From Micromussa lordhowensis (taxonomy: Eukaryota; Cnidaria; Anthozoa; Scleractinia; Lobophylliidae), in the NCBI GenBank assembly GCA_964020085.1, contig OZ026601.1, positions 15,366,530-15,430,529 on the forward strand: 64,000 bases of DNA, written 5' to 3'. Below the pieces are notes generated by a model. The model was not told the DNA's origin, ran no database searches, and saw only the letters and a list, made by a program, of their open reading frames with translations. The position numbers and the translations under genes were made by a program. Shown here piece by piece: positions 43,601 through 54,613 of this stretch (the first letter of the stretch is position 1; the number at the start of each line of letters is the position of its first letter).

Positions 43601-46600
43601 TAGGAAGATCTCTTAGTTTACATTAAAGATGAAACATCGGCTTGGCTACAACGGGTATTCATTCCTCGCCGTTTCTCATATTCGCTATGCCAAGTAGTGT
43701 TACAATCCATGCTTTCAGATTTCACACAAGCTAAGAAGCCATTGTTTGCATTTTGTATTTCTGTAATTAAATTATACGTTGACAGCGGTACATTCATAAG
43801 GACATTTTAAGCCTTGAAGCATGGTAAAACATGATAGGCCTTTCCAAACTTTTTAAAATTAGTTTAGGTTTTGAGAGCCATTTACTCGGCATTGTCAAAG
43901 GTAATTTAATTTGCTCGGTGTAGGACAGTCGTTTAAAATTCACAATCGCGACGCAGGTGTATTTCGGCGTTGAATGGGCTAAATTTCAGCTGATTAGTGT
44001 TTTAGGGTTCTCTTCCTCCTGAATATCAATTGAACGCGCACAAAACCGTCTTCTCTTACCGGTACAAAATTAGTTGCAAAAGTGTTATACATGACCTTTT
44101 AATTTCCCAATTGCGCTCAAATGAGGGAGACGAGATTTGTTTTCTTGTGCGATCATGTAGAGAAGCGCAATTCTGTACAAAAAAAAGAGCATTTATTGAC
44201 AGTGAATAGAATAAAAAACACACGTCTTTACTCTGCTCATTTTTGATTATACAAATAAAGAAATTAAGGTGTGTTGAAGTTCCGCATACGAAGCTTTTCG
44301 AAAAAGCGTTTGTCTGTAGCCGTTTACGAAGATGCGAATGTCGAATTTTGAATATGAAGAGGAAACAGTGATGTTACTAAAGAAATTATTTCCCATTTGA
44401 ATGCAGTTATCCCTCTTTAGCTTCCACCAAATTCACGAAGAGGACCGTTTGAATTGCTCTCCGTGTGTAGAATAGCCGGTGAATTCATGGGGTTTATAGT
44501 TTGTCCTTGTTTATGCGAACGATGGGTCTTTTCATTCGGTTAATTACATAAGTAGGTAGTTTCGTCTGATCGTGGCAAGATCAAACACTTTACCCACAAC
44601 TCAATCAACCCAATGCTACCAGAATTATTGTGTCAATTGAATTTGCCCTTTCACAGCTTCTCAGTTTTGCTGTGTTATGAAACTGGTAATCAAATGTACG
44701 CTTGAGTGTTCAGGACCAAGAAAAACATTCGTACACAAAGTACGACCAATAGTAATATATTTTACAGGTTCTTTAATTTCGAAAACGGAAGTCCCGTGCG
44801 TTTCAAAAAAACAGAAAAAAAACCTCCAGGCAAATGAAATCACCTGCGGTTTAATAGATGATGTTCCTTCTATGTGAATCAGCCAAGCCGAACTGATCCT
44901 GCTTATTGTGAAGTAAAATCTATAATTTCTGCCAAAATAATTTGAAGATGATTTTATGGGTTTTTTTGTGGCGCATAATCGATTCATGCTGTGTGTCATT
45001 CGGTTAGTTTTATACCCCTTGATTTCTTCGACTGCACCAGTACTGTTCCTTTGTAGATGTGTTTATCTTCAAGCTTTCTGACCACAGCAGATAATGCTGA
45101 AGAACTTGAATAAACTAAGCTATCGTGTCAACTGCTAGGGTTTTGAAGGCACGTCGATTCCACACTGTTGGAGCCCCGACGGAAGGCGAGCACAGCGCTA
45201 TTCGCTTACAGCTTTGTTTCGAAGGTCCTCTTGCTAATAGCACGACTGCGATATATTTTCCCATACCAGCCGAGTGAACATGCGGCCTTAACTTGTACAC
45301 GCATAGTACAGCCATGTTCAAGGTCTTCAAATGCATTAGAATATTGGAATAAAGAGGAAGGCAAACCTCAATTTATACCAAAGACAGGATATTTACAGTG
45401 GTAAACGGGAAGCGATATGTCAACAAGAAAAGGGCGGAAACGATCAGAGATTTAAGAGTCTATACTTTAAAACACTCCGAAAACGGGAAACGGGTTAATT
45501 TTTACTTGTGCTTCGAAAAAGAAAAGGAGGCCATCAAATCTAGTAACTTGAACCTTTTGTATAGGATCTTTAGAAGCGTTGCCTTTTGAAGTATATGGGA
45601 GCAAAGGAAGAGCTTACAAAACTCGTTCAAGTAAAAAATCCTTTGGTAGAGCGAGATTGAGTTGAGATTCCAGTGATTTAGGCTCCTTGGTGACAAGCTT
45701 CTTTCCTTTCCTGTTTAAACGTTTCTGTTATCAAACGGACGTACGTAATGTTAAATCCGCTTCGCAGGAAAAATATTATAATACTAGTGACAAAGTGGTA
45801 TTTAATATTGAAAGTTTAGCAAATGTTGGCGGCCTCGTGGCGTAACGAACTCGCAGTACCTGACGATCATTTTTACTAAAACACTGTGCTTAAGGACTTA
45901 ACCATTTTGTCTTTTATTTGCGCAAAAATACGACCGGACATAATACGTTACAAAATAGTATTCAGCTTTTCCTCGCGAGTGGCTACATAATAGCTCACCG
46001 GCGTTTAAGACATGTTTCATTTATCTTCCACGACCAAGGAGCGTGCTACCATTAATGGCTTCTACTTCAACATTTGGTGAGAAAAAATACGATCGCTGGT
46101 TTTACTTTTGTTTCTGTTGAACTTATGATATTAAAAGGAACACGAACTTCTTATTTCAGGTCAAAAGAAATACAGCGTGATCTTTGTCTAAATACGAAAT
46201 TGAATTATTTCGAAATAATGTAATAATCTTCGGTGTACTTTTTTTTTTTCAGCCGCCGTATATGATCCCAATGTGCATTCGTTTTACGATGAACCTCTGC
46301 CGTACGCAGAGAGATACCACAAGTACACCGACTTCAAAGAACATAAACCAAGTTACAGAGACGGTGAGTTCAGTATTTGAGCATCGCTACAGGGTTTTTT
46401 TTCGCAGACGTTTTCTAAGAATACTGCGTTTTAAAACGGTGGACCCCATCTTAGACTTTCCAGGGAAGGATGTTTATTCCAAGTAAAATGAAACGCAGAT
46501 ATTGTAGAACTCTTTACTCTTTTGTGTGTGTGACAGCAAACTGACCAGCAGCGAATGCGGCAAAATATTTGTGCAACTACTTGAGAGAGCGGAAGAAACT

Positions 46601-49600
46601 TGCAGCTCAAATTAATATGATTTATACAACACAGCTCGAGTCTGCAAACGAAGTATCACAGATATCACACGGTGTTTCTATTTATGATTTTCTCTTCTTC
46701 GCTAATAAGCTCATGTCAAAGACGGCTATGCAAAAAACATTAAATCTTTGGTTGCACCTGCCGTGTGACACACGCTTAGTAGAAATAAAACCAAAGGGAC
46801 ATCTAATGCTGCTCTTTTCAAATTTCCACAACCTTTTTCAGCCACGGAATTTTTGGGACGTGTAGATTCATACTCTAAACTGATGTTTAATGATACGCCC
46901 TTAAACGTTCGACAAAATCCCATGTTGTAGCATGATAAATAATGATAGGATTCTTCTCTTAAAAGCCTCCTCGATATCTCTCTCTCTACACTAATTACAG
47001 GCGCTATTTTGATTGCATTCGTAAAGCAGCAAGCGCTCGACAAGAAATTGAAAGCGACGCGTGAACACCGTAGAGATATTTATCAAACACTTTGCCATTA
47101 CCTTGTCATTAAACGTAAAAAACCGTTTTCCGGATAAAAGCTACAGTGTAATCTTTGCTTAACCATTATTCTTAACCGAACAATTTTTTTTTTTTCAGTT
47201 TTCATTCGAATGTGGCTTTAAGAAAGCGCGGCTATCCGCTAAGATTTAATTGCTTAAATTGGTGGAAAATTCAACTCCTTTTCGATTGTACATCATCAAT
47301 TAGTTGCAGGAAGTTTTCTTGCCGATTAGGACAAATATTTTTCAAAAAGGACAACTTTCTTGGCGAGATCTTTGCCTCGCTTCAAAATGGGCGTGCAAAG
47401 CGTATTTGAAAGGCCCGGATGTTAGCACCACTTGAAGCAGCTAAAATAGACAATAACCACAGAATCAACTTAGTCTGTGTGAATACGGTTTTGTTCAAAA
47501 ATCAGTAGGAACTGCAATGTCTTTTTAATCAGTTTGGGGTTTTTTCTATGAGGCGTTGCTTCGTTGAGCGCTTTTTTTTTTTTTGAATAATTAGAAGACA
47601 AATTACTTTTAGCGAAATCAAACAGGGTGACGCCACACTTCTCAGAACGTTTGACAAATGTCAAACTCGTTTGATTTCTATTCAGTTAAGGGAGCTTTGC
47701 ACGTCGCAAGATTAATTTCGATCTTTTATTTGTTATTTTCGTTTTGTAACTTAATTAAAACGTGAAATGCAAACGTTTTTTGCAGAGATCACCCACCGAA
47801 CGCTAAATGACCCCACACGCCAAGCAAACGATTTTGCACAAAACGTATTGCCCCTGAACTCAGCGAGAATACAACAAACTGAATACAATATGCAAACAGA
47901 ATTTCCTCGGCCTTAGAAATGCGTCATCTGCTGTGCTGAAGTTGCCTAATCGACTGAAAGTGTTTTGAATATCAATAGAAAGTTAGACGAGCCATTTCAT
48001 ATCTTTGGGCACTTTGTCGAAGTTCAGCTAATGGTGTTTTCTTGCAATTAATCAAGTTTCATCGTATTTCTTTCTATGATAAGCTTTGGCCAATTCGCGT
48101 ACAAATGGCTTTTCTCTGCCAGTCTGTTATTTTGAATTACTGACAGCTGTAAAGTAGCATTTTATGAGCACAGTCTAATTTGAATACATTGTAAGAAATC
48201 TTCAAATAATTTTTCTTCTATTCTTCAGCAAGAAATAAGAGAAGTTCTTAATAGGTATGGCATTAGATCATAGTGAATAAGAAAGACAGCAAATGAGAAA
48301 ACAACAAAATATCAAGTAAAACACGATGAAATGCTTAAAATTTGCCAAGTTACTATTGGGGGGCCGTTTTTCGGCAATATAAAATCCAATTCATTCTTGT
48401 CGCAATCTTATGATTTCATATTTTTTATCCTCCCCAGTTTGATTGCGAAAATTTTAAAATTCTTTTACCGTGATCTGAAAAAGATTTTAGAATGCCTTAC
48501 AAATGTTTTCAGTGCGGTTCATAAGTAAACTATTACTATTGTTTTGAAAAAAAGTGAACGATGAATTATAGAGAAAAGTGTCTAGCTTATGAAGTTGCAC
48601 GGAATGTGTTTTCAAGATGGCACGAAACACACACTAGAAAGTACTCATGTATTATTTATGTTTACGATCATAATCCGCGCCGACCGTTTTCAGTTATAAA
48701 ACGGCTTGTTAGGGTGTTACAGGTTGTCAGATGCACACCAATAGTCTTTAACACTTCCTTTGCATCTGGGCCTGTATTTTGTTCACTGATTAAACTGTAA
48801 AAGCAAGCGGCGTTCAACCGAGCAGCCAGTTCTTTCTTCTGTGTGTTTGCGCGATCTGCCAATGGCAGCTTTTCATCCGTATTTGTTTTCCTGTCGTGAT
48901 ATTATTTGTCCCCAATCGTTATTCTATTTTTTCGTCTTGCAAACACTGTTTCTTTTTCGACTAACTTCAAACTATAAACAACTAATAGAATCCATTTTAT
49001 TCGCTTTTTCATGGATCTGTTGTTCCCCGAATGAAGTTGAACTTCAGAAAAAGGCACAATAAATTTCACTGACAGGTATTAAAATACCCAGAAAGATGAC
49101 TTATCGTTACCCATTGGTTCTTGTTGGTCGTATTTCATTCTCATTCTCTTAGAAGATTCCTAACACTTAATCACTTTATCATTTTGTAACCCTCAGCTCC
49201 CGAGTTTAAAGTACCGAGTGGTGTCACATATCCAGAACCCAGGGCTTTTCAGAGACGGGGTTCGTTACAGCTTTGGCAGTTCCTCGTGGCGCTCTTGGAC
49301 GAGCCTGAATGTTCCTCGTTTATCGCTTGGACAGGGCGTGGCATGGAGTTTAAACTTATCGACCCCGAAGAAGTGGCTCGGAGATGGGGCATCCAGAAGA
49401 ACCGCCCTGCTATGAACTACGACAAGCTCAGCCGTTCTCTCCGCTATTATTACGAGAAAGGAATCATGCAAAAGGTAGCAGGAGAACGCTACGTGTATAA
49501 ATTTGTTTGCAGCCCAGAAGCTCTTTTTAGTATGGCTTTTCCTGACTCGCAGAAACCTTATATCAAACCAGAGTGTCGGGAACCCAAACCCGTGAGCCCG

Positions 49601-49735
49601 CATGCATCCCAGCAGCTTCTTCCCATGCCTAAGGAAGCCTACCCCAAGCCACCATACCCACAACAGCATTTTGTCAACCCTACATCCAGTTGTTATCAAG
49701 CCGAGTGGGATCTGGACACTTCTTGTGTCTACTAG
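40658..49735 (+). CDS. PEA3-group ETS transcription factor (ETV1/4/5-like)
   Basis: Eight coding exons: 40658-40711, 40793-40886, 40983-41030, 41190-41267, 42013-42351, 43012-43098, 46253-46363, 49197-49735 (stop TAG at 49733). The spliced frame is 1350 nt, 449 residues. The N-terminus [17 protein letters not shown] matches the conserved PEA3 start. The acidic transactivation helix [13 protein letters not shown] (residues 50-62) and DEQFVP (75-80) match the PEA3 acidic domain. Two SUMO-type motifs are visible, IKAE (K99) and IKQE (K189). The ETS domain spans about residues 294-375 and includes the recognition helix [17 protein letters not shown], with both GGA-contacting arginines (R350, R353). 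The last residues end in CVY like vertebrate EGYVY. These factors bind GGAA sites in the nucleus and act downstream of FGF/ERK signalling. Vertebrates have three paralogues; this is the pre-duplication type, so no paralogue symbol is given. Confidence 0.96.
43099..46252. other. ETS gene intron 6, no gene
   Basis: A CT-dinucleotide run near 43361-43375 is the only simple repeat noted. No transposon-like palindrome or extra exon was recognised. Confidence 0.5.
46364..49196. other. ETS gene intron 7, no gene
   Basis: AT-rich, with only short chance frames and no clear inverted repeats. It ends in the acceptor before the ETS-domain exon. Confidence 0.5.
49197..49735 (+). other. ETS DNA-binding domain exon
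   Basis: A single exon holds the whole ETS domain and the C-terminus (179 codons including stop). The core starts at [11 protein letters not shown] and includes [31 protein letters not shown] and ERYVYKFVC. It is nearly identical to vertebrate ETV1/4/5 through [12 protein letters not shown] and diverges after that. Confidence 0.96.
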
Positions 49736-49960
49736 TTGCTAACCAAACGATATTACAGAAATGCTGAAAACTGTTTACGCACCAAGACAGGAAAATATAG
49801 CTTCCTGCGTGATTTGCCAATGGATCGGTTTTTAATATCAAGTAGCTTTTAATATAATGTTATGATTTCTCGTAGTATGCGCTTCACCGCGATAGGAACG
49901 TGCGTGACTGCTATGAACTTTGAGTAGGCATTATAACGATGGCCTTTTCTAAACCCCCAA

Positions 49961-49966
49961 AATAAA
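49961..49966 (+). terminator. Candidate ETS gene polyadenylation signal
   Basis: AATAAA about 225 bp after the stop. Alternative AATAAA copies lie at 50010-50015 and 50303-50308. A TTATTATTATT-rich stretch follows at 50198-50222. Confidence 0.4.
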
Positions 49967-50502
49967 TTGATCGACCATCCATTGACAACTCCTCAAGTGT
50001 CATTGCAGCAATAAAACAGGACAGAAGACAGCTAGCGGGAGTAATGATCAGACTAATTTTTTCTATGTACAGTCGGCCTTTGTAAAGCTATAACTTCGAC
50101 CAAGATAAATATGAAAAAAATATGGATACGAACTGCCCCAGTATTAAGTGCCGGGGGTTCGTGTTTGTCTATATATATACATATGTAACAAAAATTAATA
50201 TTATTATTGTTATTATTATTGTTTATAAGATGTAAAATACATTTTGACTGAATATCTATGAAATTAAATTTGTAATATTTGTGAGGCAAACTTGAGAGCT
50301 GAAATAAAAAGAGGACAATTATGAAATGGTTTTACCTAAACGAACCTTTCGAAATTTACCCAAAAAGCTGATGGTTACCCAGAGAACAATCATCGAAAGG
50401 TATACATTGTGAATATGCCGGACCAATGAAGAGCCACATTTTTATAGCAGATCATGAGACCGCACGTGACAAAGGCATTCTCTGTCTCAGAAGAGAACTT
50501 AC

Positions 50503-50695
50503 GCCCACGAGGCAATGCCCCAATTCCAGGAATTCCTTTCGGCTGGACTTTTGACATTTCGATTTCTGGTTTGATGTACCAAAACCTGACATGAGACATC
50601 ATAGTCTCTAGCTTCGGAGTAGGGAGACTTAAAAATAGACAAATGAGGTTGTAAAGCCAGTTGTACAGTCGAGAAGCGTAGTAACGTCCCATCAT
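50503..50695 (-). CDS. Candidate minus-strand coding exon, unrecognised
   Basis: An open frame of 64 codons starting MMGRYYASRLYNW ends at a consensus donor (exon edge at 50503, followed on the minus strand by GTAAGTTC). It is not recognised as any family with confidence, and no downstream exon was found between it and the ETS gene. It could be the first exon of a small convergent gene, or chance. Confidence 0.2.
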
Positions 50696-52007
50696 GCATC
50701 GCGCGGAGCTGCTCTGATGTGCGTTGTTGACACGGTGATGTAGAGCATTTGCTCATAAAAATTCTGGTTTCTTTGAAAATTTTGCAGAAGTGAAATGATA
50801 GATTATAAGCAAACTTTTTAAAAAAGATTCCCTATTCATCCCACACATTCAGTCACTAAGAACTTATTTGCTCTCTAATACCACGGCGTAGGGAAATACA
50901 TAGAGAGTTCCCCCAAGGCAGATAAAAGTGGTAAAAGTGACAGGAGTGTTTCTTGAAAATCCCTGAAATGCAGCATGCAGTGATGTGCCACAGAATCTTC
51001 CTGTAAGTGTGCCTCAAATTCAGGTTTATTTCCAAGGTGTTCCGTGAACGTTGTAACCTTTACCAAGACCTTATAAGTCCTTATATGGCACTAGGCTTAC
51101 CTAAGAGGTACACATTTTTCTGGGAATTTCTCGTCACTAACCAAGCAAAATAGGTAAAAATGTCTAATACATGGTAATAAATCAATTTCCCGACTTATAG
51201 TGTGGCGGATGCCTAAAACCTACTGAACATTTAACGTACTTACTCCACATTTTACATTAGCGAGACGTTTCAACGGATCGTTCCTTCCTTTTGAGATGAG
51301 TTGGGGGCGTTGTATCACACAGGATCGACAAAATTCCTCGAGTCTGTGGAATAGTTCAAAAAGGATCCCCAGGAAACAGTCAGGAAAAATCGCATTTTGC
51401 TTGTATATTCTTAGAGGGTGGATCCGGCCATTCCACGTCGTTAGGGGGCGGGGGGCGATCGGGCGGATAGGAAAAACATTTCTGATGAAGCGAGGTAGGG
51501 GTGGGTTGGGGAGGGGAGGGGGTGGTGACGGCGGCCTTATACTAATAGGAGTAATCTATCAAATCCCGACAGTCTTAAAAACAAGATAAATCATCCTTTA
51601 CATGTTTCAACAAACTTTAGCAGGCGATTAACCCAGGAAACAACATTGTTGACACGTGTTGGACTGGTGACTGGGAATTTTTAAAAAAACATCGCCAATG
51701 CCAAAGCCTGGCACTAGGATTCGTAAATGTCCTCTTGTCATTATCGTCGGGTAAAGTGGTGAAATATTATTTAAAACATCAAACTACAATGTACTGCTAT
51801 TTCTGGGCTTTCTTCACTGGCAAGTGCTATTTACTTTGCACTCATATGGACAGTACCGCACAAAATGGAACTCTCTTGTACCCAGGACCATTGTTGTCGA
51901 AATGCTCGCTTTACCCGGCCCAGCGATGCAAAACACAAAGCTGCTTTCAAACAAATTGTGCATACATACTTGATCGAATCGTTATCTGATCAGTTTGCTC
52001 ACCTGAA

Positions 52008-54419
52008 ATGGCGGTAAGTGGCTTAGATTTATGATTTTTGTTCCAATTTGCGATACATGTACAGGAATATACAGCAACCTTCCCTGCAGAGAGCTATTAT
52101 TATTTTTGTAAGCTAAGCTGGTCTTAGTATCGCTGCAGTACCACTACAAAGATCGAGATAAGTTTACGTAGGTTCAGCTTTTGTTTAATGTGTTAAGCCG
52201 TAGCTCTGAATGTTTTTGTTTCCAAACGCTGTTTAGTTTTTCTTCAATAGTTGTAATCCTATTATGTCTATTATGACTGCACAACAAAAATGGTTGAAGT
52301 GGCATGCCTCACAGAAGAACACAAGCTAAGCTTATGCAAATGTATACTTTCAGAATCATCCCATTATATCTAAGATTAAACAATTTAAGTCAAATAGGCC
52401 TCCCCAAAGAGATAATTACCACTGTTACATTGTGCAACACACATATTTGTTAATGTTTGGATCAAAAGCAATTCTGTAGCTCACTGGCCCATCCCAACGA
52501 ATATGCAAATTTAACACTCATGGTATCTTGAGAGACACATTGATCTATTTTTAGTAAGATTTTGAGAAGTTAAAAAAGATATCAACTTCATAATCAGTGC
52601 TGTAAGAGCAGTACCGAATAGATAAGAATCAATTGCAAGGCAAGGATTACTAACAATGGCAATGATGGAAACGGCTTGCTCTGACAAAGTTATAATTATG
52701 CAACGCATATGTTTGTAAGTTTGGCTTAATTTTATATTCTTCTGAGATTTTGCTGAGAGTTTTAGCACCAAGTTACTTTGAAATTACTATTTGACGAATA
52801 AGTAAGAATAGCACAACCTTTGAAAGAATTTTTTTAAGAGGGAAAATGTCTTGCATTAGATAGTTTTTTAATTTTGATTGTCAGTGTTATACTCAGGGAC
52901 TTAATACATAGAATTTGCTATGGTCACTTGAATCAAACACTTGAATCAAACACTTGAATGAAATAGCCATCAGCTTACAGCTTTTAATTCTGGTTAAATT
53001 GCTCATGACGTAATTTGTTACATTGAGGTTTGTCTGTCTTGATTCCAACAGTCAACCCCCCAGACTTCCCTGGACGTGAACGAAGGTAGTACTTCAACTA
53101 AAAAACCAAGGGTTAAGAGGAGACTTGAATTTTCAGCCTCAGATTACAAAACGAAGAAAAAGATCCGCCTGAAGAGTGATGTAATTATTCCTATCAATCC
53201 TGTAGAGGTTAAAAAGCACAGAATTTTACCTCCTAGGGACCAGCACTTACCTGAGGAGGAGGAGGTTTGTTTTGGATTTTTTTGTACCATACTTTTTTAG
53301 TGATGGCATGATATTATTATTTCTTATGCCACATTTACACTTGAGCATTTGCTGGGTTAAACATTTATTAAGGTCAAGTTACCTAACCTTGGTACATTTG
53401 TACAGTGTTTATGTTGTAGGTCAAAATGAAATTCAGGTTAAGATGATTTTAACCTAGTTTGATTCTCAATTTCCTTTGTCTTCTAACCCTAATTATTCAT
53501 GATTCATGAATAATTAGGGTTAAAAGACAAAGGAATTTCATTTTAACCTGAATTTCATTTTGACCTACAACATTTATACTGGCTGAAATTCAACACTTGT
53601 ACCACCTCACTGCAAAATCATTATCTTTGCCTTTTATTGAATATTACTGCACCAAAAGTTCAGCTTGCTGATTATATGCTGGGTCTGGGTTATTATATGT
53701 AAAATTGTGGATATGTTGAATATGTGTCCTCCCAGGTGAGATAATACATGAGAACAAGAAATATTGTGCTATCTTTAACGTAATGGTATGGATCAATGTT
53801 GGTGACCTTTTGCAATAAATAAATACCTGTAGCCGTTTTGAATATGCCATTCACCAGTCATTGATTAACTGGCTGTTGTGGAGAGGTTGTTTTGGTAGTT
53901 CAAACGTTTTAGTGGCAGTGACTGTTGCCACTGTGAAGAGGTGGCCATTGTAGAGAGGTTACAATAAGAGTGAATGTATGTACTATCGGCAAGGACCTTA
54001 TCCCAGGGGGTGCTCTGTTAGTCTTTAGGTGGAGGTGTGCCGCTGGGACGCTAAAACCCTTACTCTATACTAGACTATGATCAGCTTGATTTTGCAACCC
54101 TAAATTCTAGACTAGGTGCCAAAAACCCCTACCCTATCCTAGACTAGCTACTTTAGTCGCTATCATAGTCCAACATATGCTAATCAAACCAATATCACAC
54201 AAAGACACTTTCACGTTTCAATTTCTACTGTATAACCCTGGGTAAAGAACCCTGTCCTACACTAAATTATTTATACACCAGTCACTTTCCTGATAAATTA
54301 TACTCTATTCTAGACCAAACCTATCTGATTTCTATAGCCTATCTCAGACTAAACTGCCTGAAAACCATACCCTTCACAGCGGCACATACCTATCAACCGT
54401 ATATTTCCAACAAGCGCGA

Positions 54420-54452
<33 letters not shown>

Positions 54453-54576
54453 AATATAGAAAACTAGACTACAATAAAAACAAAAAGGCCCCCAAAAAAA
54501 CGCATACGCTCGCCATTTTTGTAGATCATGGTATAATGGCTCATATACCATGATGGCTAAGCCAATGAAAACTCTC

Positions 54577-54613
<37 letters not shown>

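Larger units (their letters stand above)
49739..52007. other. Intergenic region ETS gene to DNMT3-like gene
   Basis: ETS 3'UTR up to about 50310, the weak minus-strand candidate exon at 50503-50695, and a G-rich stretch at 51433-51535. Otherwise nothing recognised. The promoter of the methyltransferase gene is expected in the last few hundred bases. Confidence 0.5.

Noticed and set aside
45835..45880. tRNA-like GC-rich stretch GGCGGCCTCGTGGCG
   Set aside because: No A and B boxes at correct spacing and no cloverleaf visible.
49265..49699. 144-codon minus-strand frame opposite the ETS exon
   Set aside because: It is the antisense shadow of the strongly conserved ETS-domain exon.
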